A stretch of 63,656 nucleotides of DNA from an uncultured Eubacteriales bacterium (GTDB taxonomy: Bacteria; Bacillota; Clostridia; Lachnospirales; Bianqueaceae): the NCBI GenBank assembly GCA_902783575.1, contig CACZRP010000043.1, forward strand, positions 1-63,656, in the 5' to 3' direction. Position 1 is the first letter of the stretch. Each line of letters starts with the position of its first letter. A model generated the notes under the pieces. That model saw only the letters and a list, made by a program, of their open reading frames with translations. It was not told the DNA's origin and did no database searches. Below are positions 46,167 to 54,520 of the stretch, one piece after another. Made by a program: the position numbers and the translations under genes.

Positions 46167-47275
46167 TTTCCGCATTGAGTGCAGAAGCGGCCCTGATTGG
46201 CCGTGCCGCAAGAGGAACAGATCCATTTGCCTTTGACTGTGCCGTATTCCGGTTTGGTGTCTTCTCCCCGGAGAAAGGAAACCATATCGCTGTTAGCCTG
46301 GGGCAGCAGAGGATTTGGTCCACTGCCAGCCTGAGGCATCAGAGGATTGGGTCCATTGCCTGCCTTTGGCATCAGCGGGTTGGGACGGCTCGCGGCTGTC
46401 AGCAGACTGTCGCTGAATGCGCCCGTCAGGTGGGCAGAAGCCATGGCCGGATCCTTCAGTACGGCATACTGCTGGGCCTGACGGACCTGAGCAGCATCCA
46501 GAAGATTCAGCTCCGTGATTTCCAGAGAACTGATGGCCATGCCGTGCTGGCCAAGCCAGCCCTGATCGGCGGCCTGCCGGATGGCCCACGCCATATGCGG
46601 CCCCTCATCCGGCAGATCAGAAGGACGGGAAATCCGGGTCAGGGTCTGTCCCACGGCTGCCTGCAGGTGGGAAAGCAGCTCGGTGCTGATCTGCAGATTC
46701 AGTTTGGAACGGGTGTAAGCCCCGGAAATATTTCCCACCAGCAGCTTGTAAAAAAGCACCGGATCCACAATTTTGTAAGAATATACGCCGCTCAGCATGA
46801 GCCCCGCATCCATGTCCAGCCCCAGCTTTTCATCTCCTCCCCGGATGGGAACCGGCGCGCTGGTATGGAACAGATTCCCTGTGGATTCCATCATATTGAC
46901 ATAGTAGAGCCGGTGAGACAGGGGCTGAACGTCCCCTCCGCCATAGGCGACCCGGGACAGGGCATCCTTAAAGATGCCCGATATACCGCCCTTATGATTC
47001 GGATCAAAGAACTGATGGGCTCCGGGCTCGGTGCAGACATCGATGATTTTCCCGTTGGCGGTGGCGATGGCAGCCTGACCCTCATTCACGATCACCAGAG
47101 AACCGTTGGTGATCACCTGGTCATCCATTCGGGTGTTGGTACTGCGGGATCCGACACGCTTCTGTGCCCTGACCAGCAGGGTTTCCGGCCCCATGGCATC
47201 ACAGGAAAAAAATTCCTTCCACTGCTCATCCGAAATATAGGAAAGGGAACTGGTAAAGGCTCTAAGTATGCCCAT
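46148..47275 (-). CDS. SPFH-domain / virion-core-like protein with C-terminal zinc ribbon
   Basis: A 375-residue protein of the YdjI-type SPFH family. Residues about 40-290 carry the SPFH-like core (SLVIVNEGQAAIATANGKI, GVYSYKIVDPVLFYKLLVGN, GMAISSLEITELNLLDA). A low-complexity linker then has three copies of an 11-residue repeat (NPLMPxAGxGP). The C-terminus is a zinc ribbon, WICSSCGTANQGRFCTQCGKKRPG. There are no membrane segments. Related Bacillus proteins work with PspA-like envelope stress factors. No such partner gene is next to it. GGAGG lies seven bases before the ATG at 47275. Confidence 0.88.
   Translation of the reverse strand: MGILRAFTSSLSYISDEQWKEFFSCDAMGPETLLVRAQKRVGSRSTNTRMDDQVITNGSLVIVNEGQAAIATANGKIIDVCTEPGAHQFFDPNHKGGISGIFKDALSRVAYGGGDVQPLSHRLYYVNMMESTGNLFHTSAPVPIRGGDEKLGLDMDAGLMLSGVYSYKIVDPVLFYKLLVGNISGAYTRSKLNLQISTELLSHLQAAVGQTLTRISRPSDLPDEGPHMAWAIRQAADQGWLGQHGMAISSLEITELNLLDAAQVRQAQQYAVLKDPAMASAHLTGAFSDSLLTAASRPNPLMPKAGNGPNPLMPQAGSGPNPLLPQANSDMVSFLRGEDTKPEYGTVKGKWICSSCGTANQGRFCTQCGKKRPGI
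46302..46392 (-). repeat. 33-bp in-frame tandem repeats
   Basis: Two full and one partial unit of 33 bp (46302-46334, 46335-46367, 46368-46392) encode NPLMPxAGxGP in the linker of the SPFH gene. Copy number probably varies by slippage. Confidence 0.75.
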
Positions 47276-47356
47276 GCGACTGCCTCCTTCTTCTATTTGA
47301 TGCATCTAATCATAACAATATTCATAGAAAAGTCAATCATCCAAAGGAGCCATTGG

Positions 47357-48151
47357 TTATTGATAGATTTTCATGATCGTCCCGTCGTTCCAACTTTCCT
47401 CCATGAGCCCTGCCATATGGGCGTAATCCGGATAGCTCTTAAAGAAAGTGAACATCTCATGGGCCTTGCGATCAATCTGGACGCGCTTTTCCTCGTCTGC
47501 CTCTTCGCGCCGCATCCACAGGGCGCAGATCAGCTTGTCAATGCATAGATTCTCAAGCTTTTCCACATTCGCGATCCGTTCCTTGCCCCGCCTGATAGCC
47601 GCGGCGATTTCGTAATAGAGGAAGTTCAGGCCGGGAATTTTTGCCAGGTAGTATTCAGCCATGGCCTGTTCACCCATGCTGTGGTATGTCTCCGCCAGGA
47701 TGCGCAGCACATCGATTTTCATCTCATCATCCTTCGAGCAGGTCAGAATGCGTTCGCCGATCTCGATAATCTCTGCGCTGCGGGATTTGTCGGCGTTCTG
47801 CTCCTGCAAATCTTCCAAAATGCAGGTCAGTAGAAGCTCGTTGTTGGGGTATTTCTCCAGCGCCTTTCGCAAAAAGGCTTCGGAGGCCGCCGGGTCGCTT
47901 CCGCCTCTGCCGCTTTGCGCGACCAGCGCTTCCACAGCCGCATCGATCTGGCTTTGACTAAAATCCAACAGATTGTCCAGAGAAGTGCCGAAAAAGATCG
48001 CCAGTTTGGGAAGAGATTCGATATCGGGGGAGGATGCGCCCGTCTCCCATTTGCTGATGGCCTGAGAGGAAATGTGCAGATAGTCTGCCAGTTCCTCCTG
48101 CGTCACATGCTTATCTTTTCGCAGCAATCTGATTTTTTCTCCGATATTCAT
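47357..48151 (-). CDS. XRE-family transcriptional regulator
   Basis: A 264-residue protein. HTH at residues 4-60: GEKIRLLRKDKHVTQEELAD, YLHISSQAISKWETG, SPDIESLPKLAIFFG. The rest is helical with a TPR-like look (SEAFLRKALEKYPNNELLLT, RILAETYHSMGEQAMAEYYL). It resembles the XRE-TPR gene at 43331 in layout but is not a close copy. Upstream, CAAGGAG is 7 bases from the ATG. It lies 81 bp upstream of the SPFH gene and may control it. Confidence 0.88.
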   Translation of the reverse strand: MNIGEKIRLLRKDKHVTQEELADYLHISSQAISKWETGASSPDIESLPKLAIFFGTSLDNLLDFSQSQIDAAVEALVAQSGRGGSDPAASEAFLRKALEKYPNNELLLTCILEDLQEQNADKSRSAEIIEIGERILTCSKDDEMKIDVLRILAETYHSMGEQAMAEYYLAKIPGLNFLYYEIAAAIRRGKERIANVEKLENLCIDKLICALWMRREEADEEKRVQIDRKAHEMFTFFKSYPDYAHMAGLMEESWNDGTIMKIYQ

Positions 48152-48264
48152 ATGTTTTCTCCTTGCTTTTTCTTTTCAAAACCGGTTTGACTATATCATA
48201 CAGGTCCGGAAGAAAGAAATCCATATGAAATCAGATGGAGAAAAATCAACCGCTGGTTGAAATC

Positions 48265-48319
48265 ATTATGGGGACGGTTTTAATAGTGTGATGTACACGT
48301 TTAGAACCGTCCCCATAAT
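48265..48319. repeat. GGGGACGGTT palindromic element
   Basis: 19-bp arms (ATTATGGGGACGGTTTTAA at 48265-48283 and TTAGAACCGTCCCCATAAT at 48301-48319) with one mismatch and a 17-base loop. GGGGACGG-armed hairpins of this kind recur in Clostridial intergenic DNA, and a related one is at 13900-13956. Confidence 0.7.
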
Positions 48320-48389
48320 AAACTTTGTCTCCTTCGTCTTTTCAGTGAGGCTGTTATGCCAGAGCCGCGTCCAGGGCCTTTTTCCATTG

Positions 48390-48418
48390 TTGCACATGGG
48401 ACGGAAACTTGCTATAAT
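48390..48418 (+). promoter_or_regulatory. Promoter for epimerase-like gene
   Basis: -35 TTGCAC (48390-48395), 17-bp spacer, -10 TATAAT (48413-48418). Confidence 0.8.
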
Positions 48419-48462
48419 AGAAACAGCTTTTTTTCAATCAACCACCTAGAGGAGGAACACAG

Positions 48463-49350
48463 ATGAAAGTTAATATCGGTACCTATTCTTTTGGCGGCAT
48501 CGAGTCTTATCTGGGACTTGGCCCCACTCTGAAAGAAAAATTCCAGCTGATCAAATCCCTCGGCTTTGACGGCGTTGAGCTGCTTCCCGTCGATCTGGAC
48601 AATCCCGTAGAGGATATCAAGGCCTGGGCAGATGAAGCTGGTCTGGAAATCGTTTCCGTTCATGCCAAACCCTCTGAAGAAATCGTCAAGAAGATGGCTG
48701 CCCTGGGAGGCAAAGCGGTCATCTGGGCCAGCACGCCTTTCAACAGCACCGAGGAAGCCATCGAAGTGGCCCACGAGCTGGATGAAATGGCCGAAATGGC
48801 CGAGCCCTACGGCATCAAGGTCGGTTATCACAACCACAGCCAGGAATTCTTTGTGGACAAGGGCAAACTCCTCCTGCAGACCGTCATCGACAACAGCTCC
48901 AAGTGCTACTTCCAGCTGGATTGCGGCTGGGCTCAGAACGGCGGATGCTATCCCCCGAGCTTCATTCGTCAGAATCTGAACCGCTTCATTGCCATCCATG
49001 TGAAAGAGAACAGCAAGGTTCAGGGCCCCGGACCCCGTCCCGCCAGCCGTCACGACGAGAAACAGCAAGGCAATCCCTTCGGCAATGTGAAAGAGCTGCC
49101 GCTGGAGAAACGTCAGGAGATCCTGGCCGGCTTCAAGGCCCGCATGAACGATCCCGAGCAGGCCAAGCGCTTCTCCGTACAGTGCAAGATGGGTGCTCCC
49201 GAGAGCAACATGAACTGGCAGGAAATCAAGAATGCTCTGGACGAGCAGGATTTCGAAGCCTTCTGGGTAATCGAGCGTGAGGGCTTCTATGACGAGCATG
49301 ACAAATGCATCGCCGAGGATGCCGCTTATGTTCATGAGCATGTCAAATAA
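48463..49350 (+). CDS. Sugar phosphate isomerase/epimerase, xylose-isomerase-like TIM barrel
   Basis: A 295-residue barrel enzyme. Signatures: NIGTYSFGGIESYLGLGPTL, FDGVELLPVD, LEIVSVHAKPSEE, IKVGYHNHSQEFFVDKGKLL (typical of this COG1082 group), YFQLDCGWAQNGG and FIAIHVKENSKVQGPG, ending FWVIEREGFYDEHDKCIAED. Acidic and His residues on the barrel rim fit a divalent metal site. The substrate is unknown. AGGAGG lies 6-7 bases before the ATG. It is monocistronic, with a terminator at 49368. Confidence 0.9.
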   Translation: MKVNIGTYSFGGIESYLGLGPTLKEKFQLIKSLGFDGVELLPVDLDNPVEDIKAWADEAGLEIVSVHAKPSEEIVKKMAALGGKAVIWASTPFNSTEEAIEVAHELDEMAEMAEPYGIKVGYHNHSQEFFVDKGKLLLQTVIDNSSKCYFQLDCGWAQNGGCYPPSFIRQNLNRFIAIHVKENSKVQGPGPRPASRHDEKQQGNPFGNVKELPLEKRQEILAGFKARMNDPEQAKRFSVQCKMGAPESNMNWQEIKNALDEQDFEAFWVIEREGFYDEHDKCIAEDAAYVHEHVK

Positions 49351-49367
49351 TTAAAACATCATCTGCG

Positions 49368-49402
49368 GAAGGCGCGCTCCCTCAAAGGAGCCGCCTTCTT
49401 TT
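49368..49402 (+). terminator. Terminator of epimerase-like gene
   Basis: GAAGGCG and GCTCC pair with GGAGC and CGCCTTC around CTCAAA, with one bulged base, followed by TTTT. The next ribosome binding site follows soon after. Confidence 0.75.
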
Positions 49403-49423
49403 GTGTGGGAAAGGAGGCAGGCT

Positions 49424-50344
49424 GTGGAAGAAAGAAAATCCCTGCCGGCCTACGTGGCCGTGATCGGCGGCGTGAATATCGACATCGGAGGCAAGTCACT
49501 GAAGCCGCTGGTCCCGGAGGATTCCAACCCCGGAATCGTCAGCACCTCTCTGGGAGGGGTGGGGCGCAATATTGCCCACAACCTGACCCTTCTGGGCAGC
49601 CGGGTGGTTTTTCTCACCACCTTTGGAGACGATGATTATGCCAGGCGCATTGAAGCCAGCTGCGGCATGCTGGGCATCGATATTTCCCATGCCCTGAGTC
49701 TCCCCGGAGAGCGTACCTCCACTTATCTGTACATCAGCGATCCCAACGGGGACATGCATCTGGCCGTTTCGGACATGGCCATCTGTAACCGCATCAGTCC
49801 TGAGTACATTAAAAATCATCAGGACGTGCTGGATGGCGCGGCGGCGGTTGTCATGGACGCTAACCTGCCCCGGGAAACCATTGAATATATTGCCGGAAAC
49901 TGCCGGGCTCCCATCTTTGCGGATCCTGTTTCCGCCGCCAAGGCGGAACGGCTGAAGAATGTGCTGGGAGGGCTCTATGCACTGAAGCCCAACCGCATGG
50001 AAGCGGAGATTTTATCCGGCATTTCCATCCGGGATGAGGATAGCCTGAAGGCCTGCGCTGCAAAGCTTCTGGAGACCGGACTGAAAAACGTTTTCATATC
50101 CCTGGGGGAAGAGGGGGTTCTGGCGGCGGACCACAGCCGGATGCTGCGGATCCCCAGCCACCATACCGTAGTCAAAAATGCCACCGGGGCCGGAGATGCC
50201 TTTATGGCGGCCATGGTGGCGGGGTATGTGAGAGGAATGGATCTTCAGGAGAGCGCCGAGCTGGGCGTGCAGGCGGCAGCCATTGCCATTCAGGGAGAAG
50301 AGACCATCAATCCCGCCATCGCACAGCTTGTCCAAGGCCTGTAA
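49424..50344 (+). CDS. psuK: Pseudouridine kinase, PfkB family
   Basis: Phosphorylates pseudouridine to its 5'-phosphate, the first step of pseudouridine breakdown. 306 residues. N-terminal substrate motif YVAVIGGVNIDIGGKSL, loop LGGVGRNIAHNLTLLG, and C-terminal PfkB signature VKNATGAGDAFMAAMVAGYV with catalytic Asp. A GTG start at 49424 is chosen because GGAGG lies six bases upstream. The specific call rests on the psuG gene two genes downstream as well as on the sequence. Confidence 0.88.
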   Translation: MEERKSLPAYVAVIGGVNIDIGGKSLKPLVPEDSNPGIVSTSLGGVGRNIAHNLTLLGSRVVFLTTFGDDDYARRIEASCGMLGIDISHALSLPGERTSTYLYISDPNGDMHLAVSDMAICNRISPEYIKNHQDVLDGAAAVVMDANLPRETIEYIAGNCRAPIFADPVSAAKAERLKNVLGGLYALKPNRMEAEILSGISIRDEDSLKACAAKLLETGLKNVFISLGEEGVLAADHSRMLRIPSHHTVVKNATGAGDAFMAAMVAGYVRGMDLQESAELGVQAAAIAIQGEETINPAIAQLVQGL

Positions 50345-50400
50345 TACAGAACTGATACAAGGCCTGTGATTCCGGAACTGACCGGAGGAGAAATCTTACC

Positions 50401-52350
50401 ATGAGCTTAATCAGCGATTCCGTCAACCTTCTGGGCCGGTTTCTCGGCATGCGGGATATCCCGGCGCTGACGAAGGAAAATCTTGAAGAAGCCTTTCATA
50501 TTCCCCAGGCGGATGTGATGGTTCTGTTTGGCGGCTCCATTCTCTGTGGAGCCGAGGTGCTGGCCAAGGCGATGAAGGACCGGGTGGCCAGGACCTTTAT
50601 CCTTGTGGGCGGCCATGGTCATACCACCGATACTCTGCGCCAGCAGATCGGAAGGGCCTTGCCCGAGGTCCCCGCATCGTCGCTTAAGGATCTGTCAGAG
50701 GCGGAGCTCTTCCAGGCTTATCTGGAGCACCATTTCGGTGTCCGGGCGGATTATCTGGAAACCAGATCCACCAACTGCGGCAACAACATCACAAACCTGC
50801 TGGACCTTCTGGAGGAGCACCAGATCCCCTGTGAAAGCATTATTCTCTGTCAGGATGCCACCATGCAGCGCCGCATGGACGCCGGCCTCAGGAAGCACCG
50901 GCCCGGGATGCGGATCATCAACTATGCCGCCTATCAGGCTGGCGTTACGGAGCAGCAGGGCAGGCTGGAATTCGAAGATGTCATTCCCGGAATGTGGGAG
51001 ATGGACCGGTATGTCGAGCTGCTCATGGGAGAAATCCCGAGACTGCAGGACGATGCCAATGGCTATGGTCCCGCAGGAAAGGGCTTTATTGCCCATGTGG
51101 ACATACCCCCAGAGGTGCTGCAGGTCTTTGAAAGCCTGAAAACCAGATATCATGTCCGCAGCGCCAATCCTGCCTTCGCTACGGAAAAACAGATTGAATT
51201 TGAGCAGGAAATCTCCCGGGATGGGATCGGGAACATGAAAGGGGAGATGGCGGCCCAGCTTCTGAAAAGCGGCATAGCTGATCCCATCATGCTTTCCGGA
51301 GCGGAAATGGACTTTCCCACAGCTCCCTGCATCCGCCAGAGGCTGGCGGAATTTGCTTCCCGGGGACTTTACGGATTTACCCTTCCGGATGAGAAATATC
51401 TGTCCGCCATCCGCTGGTGGATGAAGCAGGTCAGAAATACGGAGATAGAAAAAGACTGGATTCTTCCTGTCTTGGGGACCACCTTCGGCCTGTCCGGCGT
51501 CGTCCGGGCTTTGACCCGGCCGGGGGACGATGTGCTGATCCAGAGCCCCTCCTATTACCGTTTTGACCGGGCGGTACTGCGCAACGACCGGAAGATTCTC
51601 CATAATCCGTTAAAGGAAACGGAAGGCGGCTTTCGAATTGACTGGGAGGATCTCACGGAGAAGCTGAGCCGGCCATCCTGCCGTCTGATGATTCTCGTGA
51701 ATCCCCACAACCCCACCGGAAAGGTTTTTTCTAAGGAAGATCTTGAAAAAATCAGCCAGCTGGCAGATAATAACCGGGTGACTGTTTTTTCGGATGAAAT
51801 TTTTGCCGAGACAGCCCAGCCGGGGTTTGAAACGAAATGCTATACCGCCATCGATCCTAAGGGAATCAGCTGCACATCTCTGGGAAAGGCCTTCAATTTC
51901 ACCGGTGTCAATCAGGCGAACCTGATCATCCCCGACCCCGAACTCAGAGAAAAGATTCAGGTCCAGCGGGATCGGGATCATTTCGGCAGCATCGATCCCT
52001 TTTTCTACCAGGCCCTCTGCGCTGCCTACACGCCGGAAGGCGCTCAGTGGATCCGGGATCTGAATCAGCACACGAAGGATATCGTCCGGCTGATGGAAGA
52101 GGCCCTCAGGCCCTTCAGTTCTAAGATCCGGCTCTGCCCGGTGGAGGGAACCTTCATCGGATGGCTGGACTGCCGCGGCCTTGGTCTCAGCGATGCTGAG
52201 CTTCAGGCCTTCTTTGAAAAAGCCGGAATCTTCGGCGATCCCGGCATTGAATACGGACCCGAGGGCAGCGGCTTTTACCGCTGGAACCTGGGGACCACGA
52301 AAGAGAAAATACAGCTTGCTCTGGACAGACTCTGTCTGTCCTTACAATAA
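50401..52350 (+). CDS. Fusion of YdcF-like (DUF218) domain to MalY/PatB-type aminotransferase
   Basis: A 649-residue two-domain protein. Residues about 1-225 match the DUF218/YdcF Rossmann-like domain (DVMVLFGGSILCGAEVLAKA, TFILVGGHGHTTDTL, TRSTNCGNNITNLLDLLEE, IILCQDATMQRRM). Residues about 262-649 form a complete PLP enzyme of the MalY/PatB cystathionine beta-lyase group (GAEMDFPTAPCIRQRL, YGFTLPD, VLGTTFGLSGVVRAL, VNPHNPTGKVF, SDEIFAE, and PLP Lys496 in TSLGKAFNFTG). MalY-like enzymes cleave C-S bonds; DUF218 function is poorly known. It sits between psuK and psuG, 56 bp after psuK and 24 bp before psuG. A role in handling modified (thio-) nucleosides is possible but inferred. Confidence 0.85.
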   Translation: MSLISDSVNLLGRFLGMRDIPALTKENLEEAFHIPQADVMVLFGGSILCGAEVLAKAMKDRVARTFILVGGHGHTTDTLRQQIGRALPEVPASSLKDLSEAELFQAYLEHHFGVRADYLETRSTNCGNNITNLLDLLEEHQIPCESIILCQDATMQRRMDAGLRKHRPGMRIINYAAYQAGVTEQQGRLEFEDVIPGMWEMDRYVELLMGEIPRLQDDANGYGPAGKGFIAHVDIPPEVLQVFESLKTRYHVRSANPAFATEKQIEFEQEISRDGIGNMKGEMAAQLLKSGIADPIMLSGAEMDFPTAPCIRQRLAEFASRGLYGFTLPDEKYLSAIRWWMKQVRNTEIEKDWILPVLGTTFGLSGVVRALTRPGDDVLIQSPSYYRFDRAVLRNDRKILHNPLKETEGGFRIDWEDLTEKLSRPSCRLMILVNPHNPTGKVFSKEDLEKISQLADNNRVTVFSDEIFAETAQPGFETKCYTAIDPKGISCTSLGKAFNFTGVNQANLIIPDPELREKIQVQRDRDHFGSIDPFFYQALCAAYTPEGAQWIRDLNQHTKDIVRLMEEALRPFSSKIRLCPVEGTFIGWLDCRGLGLSDAELQAFFEKAGIFGDPGIEYGPEGSGFYRWNLGTTKEKIQLALDRLCLSLQ

Positions 52351-52374
52351 ATTTTTACAGAAAAGAGAAGAAAC

Positions 52375-53292
52375 ATGTTAAACCAATATCTGGATATCAA
52401 ACCTGAAGTCGCCGAAGCGCTGGCGGCAGGCAAACCGGTGGTGGCCCTGGAGTCCACCATCATTTCCCACGGCATGCCCTATCCCCAGAATGTGGAAACC
52501 GCCCTTCGGGTGGAGCAGACGGTGAGGGAGAACGGCGCCGTTCCGGCCACCATTGCCATCATTGGCGGAAGGCTGAAGGCAGGACTGACCCCGGAAGAGA
52601 TCGAGTATTTCGGCAAGAAGGGCACCGAGATTACCAAGGCATCCCGCCGGGACCTGGCGGTGCTGGTATCCAAGGGTGAGGATGGAGCCACCACGGTGAC
52701 CACCACCATGATGATCGCCTATATGGCAGGCATCCGGATTTTTGCCACCGGAGGCATTGGCGGCGTGCACCGGGGAGCGGAAACCACCATGGATATTTCC
52801 GCGGATCTTCAGGAGCTGGCCAACACCCCTGTGATGGTGGTCTGCGCCGGAGCCAAGGCCATTCTGGACCTGAAGCTGACTTTGGAATATCTGGAGACCC
52901 AGGGCGTACCCGTCATCGGATACGGCACTAAGGAGCTGCCGGCCTTCTACAGCCGTCATTCGGGACTTTCCGTGGATTACCGTCTGGACACGCCGGAAGA
53001 GGTAGCCAAAGCCTTCCGGGTGCAGAACGAGCTGGGATTGAAGGGCGGCATGCTGGTGACCAACCCCATTCCCGAGGAATATGCCATGGATGATACCGTT
53101 ATCAATCAGGCCATCGAGGAAGCCCTGAAGGAGATGAACCAGCTGGGCATCCACGGCAAGGAAGCCACTCCCTTCCTGCTGGCCAAGGTCAAAGATCTGA
53201 CGGGCGGAGATTCTCTGGACAGCAACATTCGCCTGGTACTGAACAACGCGAAGGTGGCCTCTCAGATTGCGGCCAGCTACTGCGCCGGCTGA
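52375..53292 (+). CDS. psuG: Pseudouridine-5'-phosphate glycosidase
   Basis: Splits pseudouridine 5'-phosphate to uracil and ribose 5-phosphate, breaking the C-C glycosidic bond with a catalytic Lys. 305 residues, normal for the family. Signatures: VVALESTIISHGMPYPQN, ATIAIIGGRLKAGL, EITKASRRDLAVLVSKGEDGATTVTTT, FATGGIGGVHRGAETTMDIS, VCAGAKAILDL with conserved Lys, PVIGYGTKELPAFYSRHSG, TNPIPEEYAMD and LDSNIRLVLNNAKVASQIA. It is the last gene of the psu operon. Confidence 0.96.
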   Translation: MLNQYLDIKPEVAEALAAGKPVVALESTIISHGMPYPQNVETALRVEQTVRENGAVPATIAIIGGRLKAGLTPEEIEYFGKKGTEITKASRRDLAVLVSKGEDGATTVTTTMMIAYMAGIRIFATGGIGGVHRGAETTMDISADLQELANTPVMVVCAGAKAILDLKLTLEYLETQGVPVIGYGTKELPAFYSRHSGLSVDYRLDTPEEVAKAFRVQNELGLKGGMLVTNPIPEEYAMDDTVINQAIEEALKEMNQLGIHGKEATPFLLAKVKDLTGGDSLDSNIRLVLNNAKVASQIAASYCAG

Positions 53293-53427
53293 GAAGAAGG
53301 TACTGAAACCGCGTCAATCCGCTAAGACATGCAGTTAAAAAATGACATAGAGCGAATAATTATGCTATATTTCTGCCGAAATCTTAGCTATAATGATATC
53401 AACAAAGTCACTTAAGGAGGTACAGAC

Positions 53428-54480
53428 ATGAACGAGAAGAAAATTGTCCGAGCCGTGGTAGTGGGAGGAGGCGCCATTGCCCAGAGAAGACATCTGCCCG
53501 AGTATGCGGCAAACCCCAACGCCGAAGTGGCAGGTATTGTTGATTTCAATCAGGAACGCGCCAAAGAACTGGCAGAGCGTTTCGGAGGTAAAGCCTATGC
53601 TTCCCTTGAGGAGGCCCTCGCGGATCCGAACGTGGATGCCATCAGCGTCTGTACACCCAATGTCACCCATGCGGAAACCACCATCAAGGCCCTGAAGGCC
53701 GGCAAGCATGTGCTTTGCGAAAAGCCCATGGCCCAGACTCTGGAGGAGACACGCCAGATGCTGGAAGCCGAGAAGGAATCCGGCAAAATCCTGATGCTGG
53801 GTCATAACCAGCGGCTGATCAAGGCCCATATGAAGGCCAAAGAGCTGCTGACCCAGGGAGCCATCGGCAAGCTTCTGTTCTTCCAGTGCAACTTCAAGCA
53901 TGCGGGCCCCGAAACCTGGTCCGTGGACGCCGGTGCCGGCACCTGGTTCTTCAGCAAGGCTAAGACCAACTTCGGTGTCATGGGCGATCTGGGTGCTCAC
54001 AAAATCGACCTGATCCGCTACCTTACCGGCAGCGAGGTAAAGAACGTCTTCGCCAAAATGATGACCCTGGACAAGCGCTATGCCGACGGCAGCCTGATCG
54101 ACCTGGAGGATAACGCGGTGTGCCTGTTCAACATGGAAAACGGTCTTCCCGGCATCATGCACTTCTCCTGGACCAACTACGGTCAGGAGGACAACAGTTC
54201 CGTCATCTACGGCACCAAGGGCGTCATGAAGATCTTTGGTGACTACGCCGATGATATTGTGCTGGAAATGCGGGACGGCGTTCAGGTGAAGTACACCGTC
54301 GGCGGCATTGCCACCAACACCAACCAGATCAAGAGCGGCGTTATCGACGAATTTGTCGCTTCCATAGTAGAAAACCGCGCACCCATCGTCACGGGTATCG
54401 ACGGACACAATACCCTGGCCGTCATTGAAACCGCCATGAAGTCTTCCGAAGAGAAGCGCTGGCTGGATATCCAGTACTAA
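53428..54480 (+). CDS. Gfo/Idh/MocA-family dehydrogenase, copy 1
   Basis: A 350-residue NAD(P)-dependent sugar dehydrogenase-type protein. Rossmann start RAVVVGGGAIAQRRHLPEYA, EKP motif GKHVLCEKPMAQTLEE, and C-terminal substrate domain with GDLGAHKIDLIRYLTGSEVK (conserved Asp and His) and ENGLPGIMHFSWTNYG. Substrate unknown; likely a myo-inositol-like or sugar acid. It has a near paralogue directly downstream. An extended -10 GCTATAATGA (TATAAT at 53389-53394) lies upstream, but the -35 is weak. AAGGAGG lies 7 bases before the ATG. Confidence 0.92.
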   Translation: MNEKKIVRAVVVGGGAIAQRRHLPEYAANPNAEVAGIVDFNQERAKELAERFGGKAYASLEEALADPNVDAISVCTPNVTHAETTIKALKAGKHVLCEKPMAQTLEETRQMLEAEKESGKILMLGHNQRLIKAHMKAKELLTQGAIGKLLFFQCNFKHAGPETWSVDAGAGTWFFSKAKTNFGVMGDLGAHKIDLIRYLTGSEVKNVFAKMMTLDKRYADGSLIDLEDNAVCLFNMENGLPGIMHFSWTNYGQEDNSSVIYGTKGVMKIFGDYADDIVLEMRDGVQVKYTVGGIATNTNQIKSGVIDEFVASIVENRAPIVTGIDGHNTLAVIETAMKSSEEKRWLDIQY

Positions 54481-54520
54481 TCAGAGCAGAAAGACTCAGT
54501 CAAAAAGGAGGAAGATCATC

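Larger units (their letters stand above)
48152..48462. other. Intergenic region with palindromic element and promoter
   Basis: Contains the GGGGACGGTT palindrome (48265-48319) and the promoter at 48390-48418 described separately. No coding sequence is seen. One extra TGTACA lies in the palindrome loop at 48292-48297. Confidence 0.6.
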
